From: Triangularia verruculosa | Taxonomy: Eukaryota > Ascomycota > Sordariomycetes > Sordariales > Podosporaceae | DNA length: 64,000 bases | Assembly (NCBI GenBank): GCA_033296885.1 | Contig: MU863964.1 | Span: forward strand, 91,628 to 155,627 | Direction of reading: 5' to 3' | Shown here: positions 42,722 through 54,340 of the stretch, piece after piece | Layout of the letters: each line of letters starts with the position of its first letter | Position numbering within the stretch: the stretch's first letter is position 1 | Position numbers and translations under genes: made by a program | Notes under the pieces: generated by a model | Seen by the model: only the letters and a program-made list of their open reading frames with translations | Database searches by the model: none | Told to the model about the DNA's origin: nothing

Positions 42722-44887
42722 ATGGCAGATTCAGATGCTCCTATTGCGCTCCGGCGCACACCGCGGAGGGTCACGAGCGCCAAATTTCAGGCATCAATGG
42801 ATTCAACAAAGGGGCAGTCATCGGCAGGAACGGCCCCACCAAAAAGATCAGAAACGGCAGTTGCGACGACACCACGAAGGAGGACGACAGGGAAACGCGT
42901 GAGATTTTCAGACCCGGGACCAATCCTACGAGGTGGAGCGGCACAGATAGAAGATGAGTCCTCGTTATCGTCGACGGGCCTGACACCAATGATATCCCGA
43001 ACCCGTCTGCTCGGTACCCCTAAATCTCATCCTAAGCGCCGACACTCTTCAGCCTCACTCTACTCAACCGCAAATTCCAAGACTGAAAGTGAGGAAATCA
43101 CATTCCTTCCCCTCCGCCAAGTACTGGATGGCCGTGTCAAAAGACGCATCAAACGCAATGGACTCAGTGAGGAGATGAACACCATTTTTGCCGAACGCAG
43201 GACCAAGGCCAAGCAGACGAAAGCAGAACTGAACCGCCTGAGACAAGAACTGGAAGAAAAGGACGAGGAAATCATGAGGTTACAAGAGGAGACAGTGATG
43301 GTGGACACAGACCGAGTGGTGGACCTGGAGAGGAAGATATCACGACTGAAGAGGCAGTTGAGCCAGATATCCGGTGCCACTTCATCACGATCGCAGTCAT
43401 CGCCAGTAATAAGCAGCAGTCCTCCACCACCAGGACTGATAAGATCGGCTGATGATCCGTTCTCAGACGACAGTCACTTCGTGGATCTGGACATGGACCC
43501 ACCAGAGCATGATAGCGACACAGACGAAGAAATGTTTGGCGACTCCAGCATGGCAGAACTGGTCTGCAGCACACCCACACGAAAAGCAACCACAGTCCAC
43601 ACCTCTGCCTCTTTCCGCTCATCATTCCCTACACCACCATCTACCAGCCCATCACGGCAACTCTTAGATATTGCCAACGCCACCGATCCATTAACCCCAT
43701 GTTCCACCAAGACTCCCTCCTTCACCTCAGCCCCAACCACCACCTCTTCAGGGGCTCAAGCCTCCCTCCCCGATCCCGAACTTACCCGCCTCCAAGCAGA
43801 ACACTCCGATCTTGTCACGAAGCTCTCCCAAACCCTGACCCAGCTATCAGACAAAACCCACGCCCTCACAACCCTCAACGAGTCCCTCTCCGCCCTCGGC
43901 TTCAACCCCGAAGCCCCCAACCCCGATTCCCTAGACATCATCACCACCATATCCAGCACCCTCCGCTCCTGCCGCCTACAGCTCGAGTACCTCTCCCCCG
44001 GCGAGCTCGTCCTCCCCCTCTCCGGCTCCGGCTCCGGCTCCAAGATCCTCCAAACCATGATCGCCAAACTAAAAGACCTCACCCAGCGAAACAAAGACTG
44101 CGAGGACGCCATCGACGAGTACCACACCGTCGAGCAGAACCTCCGCGAGCAGCTCAGCGCCCGAGTCGACGTCATGGATGACCTGAGAGAGAAGCTGCAG
44201 AAAGAGCAAAAGGAAAAGAAGGAGCTGGAGGCCGGGATGGAGAGACTGAAGGCTGCGGTGGCGAAATACACCGGGGACATGACTGAGCTGGAGAACCTCA
44301 TTGCCACGCTTGAGACCCAGTTTGAGAGTGCGCATGGTGAGCAGCAGGAGAAGATTGCTGCTCTGGAGAGGGAGGTTACGGCCAAGACGAGAGAGGTGGG
44401 GAGGTTGAAGGGGGAGATTGAGCAGCTGGAGCAGGGGCACAAGACGGGGTTGGCGGAGCTACGGAGGACGCATGGGGAGCAGTTGAGGGGGAAGGATGCC
44501 AAGATTTTGGAGCTGAGGCAGGAGGTGGAGAGGGTTAGTGGTGAACTGAAGGACACGGCGGAGAGTGTGGTGAGGTTGAAGGCTGAGATTGGGAGGGTTA
44601 ACGGGGTGAATGAGGGATTGGTGGAGGATAACCGAGCTATTTCGCGGAAGTATGAGGTGGAGAAGAGGAAGGCGGGGAGGATTGTGGGGGAGTTGGGGAG
44701 GGTTTTGGCTTTGGCTAGGGGGGATGCTGATGAGCCTGACGCTGAGAGAGACGAGGGTTTATTGGATGGTGGTATGGCGGGGCGAGTGACTGGAAGGGGG
44801 ACAAAGAGGAGGCGGTATGATAGTGGATTGGGGTTCCTGGACGAGCAAGGCGAGGAGGAGGTTGAAGACGTTCGCGGGGACGCTTGA
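42722..44887 (+). CDS. Coiled-coil protein of unknown function
   Basis: A single frame of 721 residues. Residues 1-120 are basic and rich in Ser, Thr, Arg and Pro (RRTPRRVTSAKFQ; TPRRRTTGKRVRFSDPGP), like nuclear or cytoskeletal linker regions. Two coiled-coil blocks follow. The first is about 150-215, with regular ELNRLRQELEEKDEEIMRLQ heptads. The second is about 440-680, with long Glu/Lys/Leu heptads. A Ser/Thr/Pro-rich disordered stretch (about 215-345) separates them. The C-terminus has a basic patch GRGTKRRRYDSG, a possible nuclear localisation signal. It may be a structural spindle, kinetochore or nuclear protein, but no specific family is recognised. Composition changes sharply from C-rich to G-rich on the coding strand around 44180. 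Confidence 0.8.
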   Translation: MADSDAPIALRRTPRRVTSAKFQASMDSTKGQSSAGTAPPKRSETAVATTPRRRTTGKRVRFSDPGPILRGGAAQIEDESSLSSTGLTPMISRTRLLGTPKSHPKRRHSSASLYSTANSKTESEEITFLPLRQVLDGRVKRRIKRNGLSEEMNTIFAERRTKAKQTKAELNRLRQELEEKDEEIMRLQEETVMVDTDRVVDLERKISRLKRQLSQISGATSSRSQSSPVISSSPPPPGLIRSADDPFSDDSHFVDLDMDPPEHDSDTDEEMFGDSSMAELVCSTPTRKATTVHTSASFRSSFPTPPSTSPSRQLLDIANATDPLTPCSTKTPSFTSAPTTTSSGAQASLPDPELTRLQAEHSDLVTKLSQTLTQLSDKTHALTTLNESLSALGFNPEAPNPDSLDIITTISSTLRSCRLQLEYLSPGELVLPLSGSGSGSKILQTMIAKLKDLTQRNKDCEDAIDEYHTVEQNLREQLSARVDVMDDLREKLQKEQKEKKELEAGMERLKAAVAKYTGDMTELENLIATLETQFESAHGEQQEKIAALEREVTAKTREVGRLKGEIEQLEQGHKTGLAELRRTHGEQLRGKDAKILELRQEVERVSGELKDTAESVVRLKAEIGRVNGVNEGLVEDNRAISRKYEVEKRKAGRIVGELGRVLALARGDADEPDAERDEGLLDGGMAGRVTGRGTKRRRYDSGLGFLDEQGEEEVEDVRGDA

Positions 44888-45712
44888 AGGTAGTGTTCAA
44901 GTGTTTGGGTTTCTGTCTCTGGGATATTTCATTTTATCTTTCAGTATTGGGCTTTGGTAATAGGATATTCTTTTCGGACCATGCATCCCCTTTGGCCTTC
45001 AGGAATACCTACCTATTTGAGTCTTCTCCATGGCCATTGGTTGAACTATCAATATCAACAAGGTGCTCAATATTCAGATCTACTATACATGTAAATATTG
45101 CTGTTTTTTCTTCTAAATTGAATGCGGTAGTAGTGCTGGCGATCAAAGAAGAATACCTTAGCCTTCGACGGGCACTTAGCTACGTTCCGAATTTATTTAA
45201 AACAAGGGTTAACGTTGTAGTTGGGAATATTTAGGCCACATACCTAGTCCAGAAAACTAAGCGCAATGTCCGAAAAGTATGGCTCTTGGTAATATGAGTC
45301 TAAAGTTTGCATTGTTTTCATCTGTAAGGTGCTGGGCTGTAGATCCTTTTTCTGGCGTTGCCAATCTTGTATCACAGTGTTGGGTCATGCCAGTCAGTGT
45401 GCCTACCTACCTGATAGTGAACTTCCACTCAGTCGAGCTCTAGGAATACCTTGTTTAATAGGTTGATTTATTTCCTCTCTTGGAGTTACAGAAGTGGCCA
45501 TGAGCGAAGTAGATCAACTTTTGCCATATAGCTAGGTGCTCTGTTCTGTTCTCCGAGAACCTTTTGCATACACCACCGCTTCCCGAATGGTCATATACCC
45601 CCTTTTCAGATTTTAATACAAATATCCTACGTTAATTCTCCTGTTTCTTCCTTGAAACTTCTTCCAGAGAGGCGTGCCCGATGCCATCAACCCCCTGCTC
45701 GAATAGGCCTTA
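44888..45712. other. Convergent intergenic region, no gene seen
   Basis: About 820 bp of AT-rich DNA between two 3' ends. It holds ATACCTACCTATTTGAG (45004) and CCTACCTACCTGATAG (45401). Confidence 0.6.
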
Positions 45713-47295
45713 TCATAGCTGCGTAGCCGCCTTCCTATCCCCAAGCGACTTGCACTCCCCCACCCTCTTCATCCCCGCATCCAACGCCGCCAAAACCTCC
45801 GCCATCTTCTCTGTCGCCGAGGTGGCAAATGTACCGTTCTTAGCGGGCAAGTCATGGTAAAACTTCATCAGGGTGTCGTAATCTGACTTTAGATGTTTCT
45901 CCGTGCGAGCGAGGGCCTGGTGGAGGGTTTTCGGTTCTGATGTCTCGGTATTGGAAACCGAAAAATCTTCTTGCAGTTTGTGGAGCCCGTCCACCATGTG
46001 GTGTGACGACTCCATGAGGGTGTAGACTGCATTGCTGATGGTGGAGAGGGTGGTTTTCAGTTCTTGTGGGTCTATAACAGATCCTGCGGGATGGCTGGAT
46101 GTCGCATCTTGCGGTTTGTTGGCGATGGCGGCCTTTGGTGCGGCTTTTGATTTGATATCAGTGAGCTCCTTCTCCAGAGCCGCAATTCGTGCTTTCAGCT
46201 TGGTCACGTCTCCGCCATCTTGAACAGACGCTCTGTGGTCCGAGAATGGAACTTCAGCTGTACTGGATGCCGAACTGCCAGAGGTTCGTGCCTTGGACTT
46301 CAGTAGCAACGACGATCTTGGGGTGCTGGTTCCGCCGGGGGGAGCAGGTAGTTTTATTGAGATCAAGCGAGACGAGGAAGACGCTTCGGCTGCTGACTGA
46401 CCAAGAGGTACTTTGGTCCGGGCGTCGACGATTGTAGGCACCTTACTTGAGGTTGATGACGTCTTGGCCTGCTTTGAGGTGCGGTCTGGCTGTGGGGATG
46501 CAGAACGTTTGCGGGGATTGGACCGAATAGTGTTGCTGCTAGCAGATAGAGAGTCAGTTGTAGTGAAGAAACTTGGGGGCAAACGAGGAGTCTTCCAGCT
46601 ATTCGAGAACCCTGACGTCTCTTGTGGGTTACCAGAAGCCGGTTGACCCCAGTTTGACGTTTTGATGGAGAGCTGTGGTGTCGATAGATCAGCCCGGTCT
46701 GGTCTAGGGACCCAAGCTGCGTTCAACCATTGCTTCTGCTGCTTTTGGAAATAAGCAGCAGCGACTCCTCTGAGGTCAGCCTCTTTCTTCGGTTCAAACT
46801 TGAAAGGTGACGTGTTCTGTTGGCGATGATCGAGAAACTCGATCCACTCATCTGCAAATCTAGCAGTTTGTGATGAGCCAGATGTCGTGTATTTATGCCT
46901 CACAGCTCGACGAGCGTCAGATAACACCGTGACTATCGCCTTGACCGCATCTCCGTTGGCACTAAAACCTTGCGAGATGACTTGCCAGAAGGATGGAAGG
47001 TCGTAAAACTCAGCACACTCCATCAAGGCACCTATGAAAGATTTGTTAGCGCATTCATCCGAAAACCCGGGAAGAATAGAGTACTGCTGTTTGTACCAAA
47101 GAGAACTGCCACGTTGTTGCCATATCTGATGCTGCGAAAGACAATTGAGTCCAGGTTCCGAAATAGCTCGTGGTCAACATTGGTATACGCCTTGGTGAGC
47201 CAAGCAGCTCCCCAGGACGTGTCGAATGCCTGCTGTATTTGAATGTCGGGGGAAAACCCATCCAACAGAATCGGAGGAATTCGAATGAAGGGCAT
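45713..47295 (-). CDS. Fungal protein of unknown function with a C-terminal coiled coil
   Basis: Exons 47295-47097 and 47031-45713 give 505 residues. The 65-nt intron contains GCTAAC and joins NNVAVLFG to ALMECAEFYDLP. The N-terminal 150 residues (MPFIRIPPILLDGF...) are a folded, mostly helical domain with DLPSFWQVISQGF and FADEWIEFLDHR. The region at about 150-300 is Ser/Thr/Pro-rich and disordered with a basic cluster RKRSASPQPDRTSKQAK. A coiled coil (VTKLKARIAALEKELTDIKSK) and a helical C-terminus follow. No enzyme motif is seen. The basic cluster suggests a nuclear protein, which is inference. I do not recognise the family. Confidence 0.75.
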
Positions 47296-47901
47296 TATCG
47301 ACGTGTATATTCCACGTAGATAAAGATCCTTTGTGCCGCGACTGTAAGGAGATGGACTTGACGGTGAGATGTGGTGAGCTGGTTCTGGGAGGTGTCAAGG
47401 TACGTAGACGCCTGAACTACGCAGGACGATCGCGAGTTTGGATGCCGGTATCAATATGAGGTGGATCGCGGGGTCGATACCGATTACCTTGTGTGTTGAA
47501 TCAATTGGGCTTGGACCAATCTCGGGAATTCACTGCACAGTGCCTACAGAAATGACGTTTGGTGTCACACTGTGTAAACACTTGAACGCACGGTCCATCC
47601 TGGCCCCTGAACCCCTGAGTACCTAGTCCACAATGGCGTCGACGACGGGAAAACAGAGCACGTCACTTTATAATTATGTTCTATAATAATGTTTCTATAA
47701 TAATGTTACCAAATTTTTGGGCCAACTCTTGGCTCGCCGTGCACCATGGTGTGGTAGGGCACACTATTACGGTAGTCTATTACCGCAGCTTACCTGAGTC
47801 AATTTTCCTTTTTTCTTTTTTTTTCTTTTTGTATATGTCGATGCTCCCCATTCTTTTGAACCATTTATTCCATAAAACCTCCAGAAACCCCTAAACGCCA
47901 T
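47296..47901. other. Intergenic, no gene seen
   Basis: This is the upstream region of the preceding minus-strand gene. It holds a short direct repeat TCTATAATAATGT (47680-47705) and a T/C-rich tract at 47806-47832. Confidence 0.6.
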
Positions 47902-49138
47902 TCAAATCCGCGCTTGCATCCAACATCGAGCCAATACCCTTCTCTCCAATTGCCCAGTCATACCCGGAATCGCGGAGTGAAACAAAGTGAGCTCTCCCAT
48001 GTTGACTCGGGCATTTAATCCCTGGTCATGATAGGTTTTCCATGTCATATTCTCCTTGGTCTTTGCCAGAGCCAACCAAGGGTTCACCTGCGCGGCCCAA
48101 TGGCCATGCACTGCTCCTATGATCGAGACCATCTGCCACTCTACTCCAGCAGCTGCGTACGTGGCCAGCTTAATGAGTTTGGCCCCAAAGAGTTCGACAT
48201 TGCCCATGGCGTTAATTAGGAAGCGGCCATGAAATCTGGCAAACACGAGATCCCGATCCGCTACCGTCTCATACTGATCCCGGTGAAACTGCACCCAGTC
48301 GCCCACCGCAGTAATGGCAAGATCACAGGAGGTGAGCGCAAGGGTGCAGAAGTCGTTGAGGTACTTTAACGCCTGACCCTCCTTAGTGGTTTGAGGTATT
48401 CTCGACAACCTTATCGTGGCGGCCTCGCAGATGGCTTTGAGTTGGTTGACAATGGGCCCGATGAGGTTGTCGAAACTCGCCTCGAATAAATCAAACAGAC
48501 ACGCTCTGTTTAGGTCATAGTTAGAAGAGATGTTGATGTAGATCACCACACATGAGTGGCTGCACTTACTTTGGCTTCTCCATTCCACCAAAAAATGCAC
48601 GAACAAGCATGGATAGAGCCATAAGCTTACCATCTTGATTTGATGGCGTCTTCGGCCTCTCGGATAGGGAGGAATCATGGGGCGTCGTGGGCAACGATGT
48701 GGTAGCAATAAGGTAGCATCGGTTTGTGGAAGAACAAGAAGTACCGTGTGCCGAATCATCGTTTGCGCTGGAATTGGAGTGCTCGTGCCGGGGTCGTGTA
48801 TTGGCCTCGCTGGCCAAAGGCTGGGGTGAACCACTTGTGGAACCAAAAGGACATCCTACCCACGGGGTAGGTAGGGTGGGATATAGCTTCACACCACTTG
48901 GATTGGATCCTTCCTCGGTATCAGCAAGTGACTCGACACCATCAGCTTCCTCCGACTCAGAGAGGTATACGACCTCTCCTGCATCAGAGGTTGTAGCATG
49001 CTTGACCTCGAGACCCTCTTCCACTGCTGAATCGGAGTCCCAGTCGGGGAGAGACTTCACGGAGTGGTTGTCATCGCTGTTGACACCACAATCCGACCAA
49101 TCATCTGGGATTTTATCTTTCTCGAACGCGGATGCCAT
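47902..49138 (-). CDS. Fungal protein of unknown function with an acidic N-terminus
   Basis: Exons 49138-48570 and 48505-47902 give 390 residues. The 64-nt intron joins GGMEKPK to ACLFDLFEASFDN. Residues 1-160 are acidic and Ser-rich (DDWSDCGVNSDDNHS; SESEEADGVESLADTEE) and predicted disordered. Residues 170-390 are helical with moderate hydrophobicity (FDNLIGPIVNQLKAICEAA; FCTLALTSCDLAITAVGDW; LFGAKLIKLATYAAAGVEW). No membrane span is strong enough to call. Conserved Trp residues lie near the C-terminus (HWAAQVNPWLALAKT). No family was recognised. Confidence 0.7.
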
Positions 49139-49576
49139 CTTGATGTAGGTAGTGATCCTAGTGCCCGATCAACCGGCACAAGAGGACTAAATGAATGAGC
49201 GAATGGATGGATGGATGGATGTGCCAGTGGAATGAAGAAAGAAGGAAGAGGAGGTGTGCGCAGCCGACCGAGATGGGTTTTATTGTAGCAATAAGGGCGG
49301 TATCGGAGTCCATGAAACTTAAGCCCCCGTGGCCACATCCATGGTATCATTGACTTCCAGGTTCTGAACACGCTTGGGAGGAGGGGTAGCTCTTGAAGCT
49401 TACCTGAGTTACGAAAGTCAAACGCCCCACTAACGGGTCATGCCCAACCATTGTGAGGTCCTTTATCGAACCTTGAAAAACTTCCGTTCCTCATCCCCGA
49501 ATTTGTGGGCTGGTGGGCTTAAGGCTTGATTTCCCAGGGGGGCCCATAGATCAAAAACTTTGACGCCGTCTTGGAA
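49139..49576. other. Intergenic, upstream of the acidic-protein gene
   Basis: Contains a GGAT microsatellite (GAATGGATGGATGGATGGAT, about 49201-49220). No gene seen. Confidence 0.6.
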
Positions 49577-49815
49577 AGTGTTGAGTTTGGAACCCACGCA
49601 GTTATTTTGAAGCATGTAATCAACTGATGATATTGACTGAACAAAAGGAAAAGAGCAAGGAAAGGTTCAAACGAGCGTACATAACCGTATTTATATCCCA
49701 CCAGAGCATTCCATCCACCTATTTAACCCACAGCCAAGAATACCACCCTGAGATCTACTCCACAGAGCCTTTGCCGTGCTATCGTGAATGCCATCTTTCT
49801 CCACAGAAAGGCTAT
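49577..49815 (-). repeat. Dispersed repeat, copy B
   Basis: The reverse complement of this segment matches 625-851, with mostly scattered substitutions. The boundary at GTTGAGTTTGGAACCCACGC is sharp. Weaker similarity appears to continue beyond 49815 to about 50070, where the minus strand reads GGAAGACGAGGTACTTGCCG against GGAAGAGGAAGTGGCTGCCG in the ubiquitin-like frame. It may therefore be a decayed copy of the gene plus its 3' flank. Confidence 0.75.
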
Positions 49816-50365
49816 CTGAATATAGGTACACGTCATGATCCGCCCGAAATCTTCTCTCCCGCCCCACGACCGCCCTCCCGGTCTTGGGATACATGCGCAG
49901 TAGATCCCCAGCGTTGTAGCAACAGCCAAGAGCTTCCGACGATTCCCCCCTTCGCCTGAACCGCCCAGTCCTTTGCGCGCCAAAGTGAACACCTGATTCC
50001 AAGACACCGCACCGGAGAGCACAAGCTCGGCAAGTACCTCGTCTTCCCTTTAGACAGACGAAGATGTTAACGCAGCAGCAGGGAGACAGAACAGCAGGAC
50101 CTGAACCCTTGTCCGAGACGGTGCTATCTCTTCTGTTTGGTAGATCGCTTCCACCCAAACTCCTCCCCCCAGTCTGTCGACTCAACCCCGACCTCCATAC
50201 CGAAACGAAACAGCGCCGAATTATTGCTATTGTCCATCGTTGCGTGCGGGAATTCAGACATCAAGTCCCGTGGATCCAACTCGGCGGTCAGCGGCCGGGC
50301 GGCAGCATTATTGCGCTCTAGAGGTCGGCTGTTGGGACGATGGGCGTCTGTTCGGATTCATCCTG

Positions 50366-50510
50366 TTGGGTTTGGAACCCACGCGGTTACTTTGATGCAA
50401 ATATTTAACTGTTAGCATTGACTAACTAGATAAACAAAAGAAAGCCTTCAAGAGAGCGTACAGAGGTGGTATTCATACCCGCAGACAAACAAATCCATCC
50501 ATCAGACCGT
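50366..50510 (-). repeat. Dispersed repeat, copy C (most diverged)
   Basis: It starts with the same GTTTGGAACCCACGCGGTTA boundary as copy B and keeps blocks such as TGACTAACTAGATAAACAAAAG and GAGAGCGTACA, followed by AATCCATCC. Similarity fades after about 50510. Copies B and C are in direct orientation, about 790 bp apart. Confidence 0.65.
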
Positions 50511-50870
50511 CTGGCAAACTCCCAGAGCTTCCTGCTCCTTGGCCTGTATGTAACCATCATGGATACCGCCTTTAGGGGCTGCCTTTGACGGGGGTTGTAT
50601 TTAAAGTTGTAATCCCGTCCTGATACACATCTCCTTCTGTGGCGAGTACGGGCGCTTTCTTTGTTGGTCCGTTGGGAAGATGGACGCCAGGTCTGTGGGT
50701 CACAAGGCACATGCAAGAAGGTGGCAGAAAAGGGTGATGGATCAGACAACACAGAGCAAAGCTACCTACAGAAGCCACAACCAGATATTTGGTATATTGA
50801 TGTGGGTGGCTACCAAAATTGCGAGGGCTGACTGCTCTAGAAAAGTGGCGCCAGGCGATTCGGAGTGAAG

Positions 50871-51677
50871 AGGCCCGCTATGCTTTACGAACGAAACGTT
50901 AAAGGCCCGTGCTGGGTTTTTTTATCTTTTTATATAAATTTAAGCCATTTAGTGCCATTTTGGTACTATTTTAGCGGAATCTCAGCGGAATTTTAGCGGT
51001 CTTCGTATTATACATTGTATAACGATGTTTGAGCGAATTATGTAACCTTACTTAAACTATTCTTTGTCGAACGATCTACTTTTTAAGTGAAGATATTTAC
51101 TCTTAGAATAGCTTAGGTAATTTAAAATCTAGGAAGATATTTAAAATCGCCATCTTTTAAGCTTCATTTTGGTCTTTTTTAATATTGATTTAGCCAATAT
51201 TTAAGAGGTGGTCTTCTTTTTAAACGGTTGATTTATCTTTATTCTAGAAGAGAAAAAGAAAAGAGACAGACTCGGGGTACTATACACTTTGTCAATTTAT
51301 ACTATGTGGGGCCCGTCTTTATGTTGAAGAAGACACGGCTTCTACACTCACTATCTTCACTAACATACTATATCCCACTTTTCGTGAGAAAAAAAAGGTC
51401 TAAGTAGATATAAGAGTATAAAAGAAAATATATTTTTTTTAAAAAAATCGGCTTTTCTTTTCGTTGCATAGTAAGCTGGTTAATAAAGGATAAAAGAAGA
51501 CTATCTCTACATTCATCGCTAAAATACGAGATATTCCCGAAGGTTAAGGTTAAATATAGCGAAAACAGGCCCCATATAGTATAAATTAACAGGTTATATA
51601 GTACCCCGAGTTTATCTTAAAAAATAAAAAGCCAGCACGGGCCTTTTAACGTTTCGTTCACAAAGCACAGCGGCCCG
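50871..51677. mobile_element. Non-autonomous terminal-inverted-repeat element in an AT-rich island
   Basis: The left arm at 50871-50920 (with GAACGAAACGTTAAAGGCCC) and the right arm at about 51627-51677 (with GGGCCTTTTAACGTTTCGTTC) are inverted repeats about 50 bp long with a few differences. The interior is strongly AT-rich with no coding frame, unlike everything around it. The size of about 0.8 kb and the lack of a transposase fit a MITE-like DNA element. No clear target duplication was seen. TTAGCGGAA-type short repeats lie at 50971-50998. Confidence 0.75.
51271..51610. repeat. Inner inverted-repeat element nested in the AT-rich island
   Basis: The left arm begins CTCGGGGTACTATA at 51271 and continues through TATACTATGTGGGGCCCG. 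The right arm ends TATAGTACCCCGAG at 51610, preceded by GGCCCCATATAGTATA. The arms are about 45 bp and imperfect, with about 250 bp of AT-rich DNA between them. It lies wholly inside the outer element and its right end is about 16 bp from the outer arm. It may be a second insertion or part of one long hairpin-forming element. Confidence 0.7.
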
Positions 51678-52977
51678 GCCCGGCAATAAGTTCCGAAGTT
51701 CAGTGATTCTCCGGTGGTAAACCCACGACACATTTCAACATGTCTTTTACTTTTATTGTACGCTCTGTCTGACAGGATGGAGGCTTCATTCAATCATATG
51801 AGTGGTGACCAAATACGGTAGGCTACAAAATGGAACAAGAGGACACTTGTTTCGAAGATGAGGTTGCTGGTGAGTTGTGCGATGTGAGGGATACGCTGTG
51901 GAGAACTGAACAGAAAGCTCTCACGCCGGTCACCAACGGCTGCATGGCGGGGCGTTCAATCCTGTGGCCCTCAGATCAGGTGGTGCTTCAAAGCGGTAAT
52001 GGCGTTGACTTGCATCCAACAATGCTTTATCCAAATTCTCGCAGCAGGGCAACAGCCAACGGTTCGCACTGTGAGAACTCGTGCATACCTAGGTTGATTG
52101 AAGCTTGTGAGTGGCGTCAACGTGCATCTTGTGGTGCAGGAAGGCAATACTCGTTGGGGCAGTTCTTTGAGGTGGTGTTCAGGAGGGTTACAAACTCAAC
52201 AAACCCCAGGTCGTCACCCACTGTATTTTGCCGGAGTCAGGCAACAGCCAACAGGTGTTGTCACCGAGGGACGGGAAATGGGAAATGTGAGGGACCACGC
52301 AAAGCCGTGAGCCATAAACTTGTCTGCCTTGATGATTGGACAAAGAAGACCTAAGAGGAGCATAGAAATCAGACCAATGTATACAGGAAATATCCTCGAG
52401 ATCGCGGCAAACCAGTTGCCCTGCTCACTCACACGTAGAAACCTGAAAACAATCGTACCCTCAGTTGCATGTGATATTTGGTGACAGTGGCAAGCTCACC
52501 GGAGCTCCGGGGCAAGGCTGAGTCATATGGCGCACTGCTCAATTTTGACAGGAAATAAATGGCGTAGGGACATGCAAGGCTTCGCGTATCATCAGTGTGC
52601 GGCGGTCCAGGATAAGGAGATATGCTTTGGAGCGCAACACAGCCAACGCTGTTGTATGACCTCCCACGAGGAACGTACCTAGGTAGATGTGTAGCGAGTG
52701 GGCAAAGTATCTAGGTAGTTCACGACGAGTGACATTTGCCCTATAGATAAATCGGCACTCGGTAGGTAGATAAACAGAAGAAACCAAGTAGATACACCAT
52801 AGCACCCTTGAGTCATGACCGAGAAGCTAGACCTTTCACAGGTATCCAATGCCGTTGTCCCCACCAAGCACTTGTTCCGCCCACTCCTTGTCATCCATCA
52901 TGTCGACCTCTCTCAATAAGCAAACCGTCCACCCATCACGACATGGCATTCATCTCGTCCTCATCCCATCATATCCA
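51678..52977. other. Gene-poor stretch downstream of the repeat island
   Basis: A 174-codon plus-strand frame at 51830-52354 has no family features. Two nearby GGCAACAGCCAAC words occur at about 52047 and 52239. CGTACCTAGGTAGATG occurs near 52674. Confidence 0.5.
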
Positions 52978-54340
52978 TCAAAGAGCAGTCCCAACAGCCT
53001 TGACGGTACTAGCACTGCTATTCGACCTCCTGTCGTCATGATCACCAACACTATCATCACTCCCCGAGATTAGCGAATGCAACCTGACATTCTGCCTCAT
53101 CGCTGTGTTGAGCGACTCGGCGCTGCTAGCAGTCACGCTGCTTCCAGCCTCGGTCTCTTCAGAGATCTTGGACAGAGGCCTATCACCTGAAGTGGTCGTA
53201 GAACTAGCGACGGTGTTGCTCGTGTAGCCCGAGAGGGGCTTCGTGGGAGCATACGCTGGGTTGTGGTCAGACGTGGTCACGTATGCTGGCTTGTAGTCAG
53301 AGGTTGCCATAGACCCCTCGACCTTACCCTTGCAGCAGGACTTAACAACAGGGTGGGTCAACGACCTGGTCGCGGGGAAGGCAGCTGTAGAGGCCAGTTG
53401 AATGGACTTTTGGGTTGCTGCGGCGGCTTGGTCGGCGGTTCTAGGGGTCGCAAAATCCGCTTTAGGGGCGGGCATGATGCTGTCTGGATCGATGAACTCG
53501 ACTTTCTTAGTGTTGCTGGTGGACGGTTCACGGCTGCCAAAGCCTGTGGAAGCTCTGCCGGCGCCCGTAGTTGTCGTGGGTGGGTTAGAAGGCTGGGTGG
53601 GCGCCGTATTCGTTTTAGCAACGATGGTGGCGTCAGTGGACGACGACTCCTTAGCCTGATCTAAGCCATCGCCGCCGTTGTTGTCATCACCATCGTCCTT
53701 CTTCTCCGTTGCTGCTGCTGCTGCCATCTTGGCGCGAGCGTCCGCAGCTGCCTGAGCCCGTTCAGCCTTCATGGTGGTCCACCGCCGGTGAACTGAGGGA
53801 TGTATATGGCGTCTATAGATGTCCTTCCCCATGATGAGCAGAATCAAGAGCGGTATTGACAGGGCGACTGCCGCGATGATGAACTTGGTGCCAGGGTTCG
53901 CGTTGGGGATCTCCCACAGGTTCTGGCCAGCCTAAAGTTTATCTTGATTAGCAAGGGCAGAACTGGCTGTGGACTGGGAAAAGTACCGTGGCTGTCCCGT
54001 TCTGGCTGGTCTCGTGAATCACCACAGTACCAGTGGTGATTGGGGCCGTTGTAATGATGGAAGACGCAGTGAGTGTGGATACGACCAGTGTTGTCGGAAC
54101 TGGTGTCGCTAACGGAACCAGCATTGATGATGGTGAAAGAGTGCGTGATGGGACCGCCACAACCGAGGGCTCAGCTACCCTGAGACGAGGAGCAGCAGGC
54201 GAGAGCGGAATGTGACGATAGATGGCATCGTCAACTTCCTCGGGAGTCCGTGTCACGGGCTCGAAAGCGTCGCGAAATTGACGACGCTCGTGGAGGCGAG
54301 GTTGCACCGGCTCCTGGTGCTCACTGTGAGGGAGATACAT
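52978..54340 (-). CDS. Ser/Thr-rich single-span membrane protein
   Basis: Exons 54340-53987 and 53931-52978 give 435 residues; the 55-nt intron joins NGTAT to AGQNLWEIPNANPG. Residues 60-118 are rich in Thr, Ser and Val, like an O-mannosylated stalk. A membrane span at about 132-152 (FIIAAVALSIPLLILLIMG) is followed by basic residues (KDIYRRHIHPSVHRRW) and an Ala-rich helix. A long Ser/Thr/Asp-rich cytoplasmic tail follows, with a short near-repeat (SDYKPAYVTTSDHNPAYAPT). No N-terminal signal peptide is seen at the chosen Met, so an upstream exon may be missing, or the protein may insert as a type III anchor. The overall plan resembles fungal wall-stress sensors, but no WSC or other ectodomain is present. 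Confidence 0.7.

Noticed and set aside
50900..51660. AT-rich island as a centromere fragment or replication origin
   Set aside because: It is under 1 kb and bounded by inverted repeats, which a transposon-like element explains better; no origin consensus was recognised.
51830..52354. 174-codon open frame downstream of the repeat island
   Set aside because: No domain, odd Arg/Ser/Cys composition, no splice sites and no obvious promoter; probably a chance frame.
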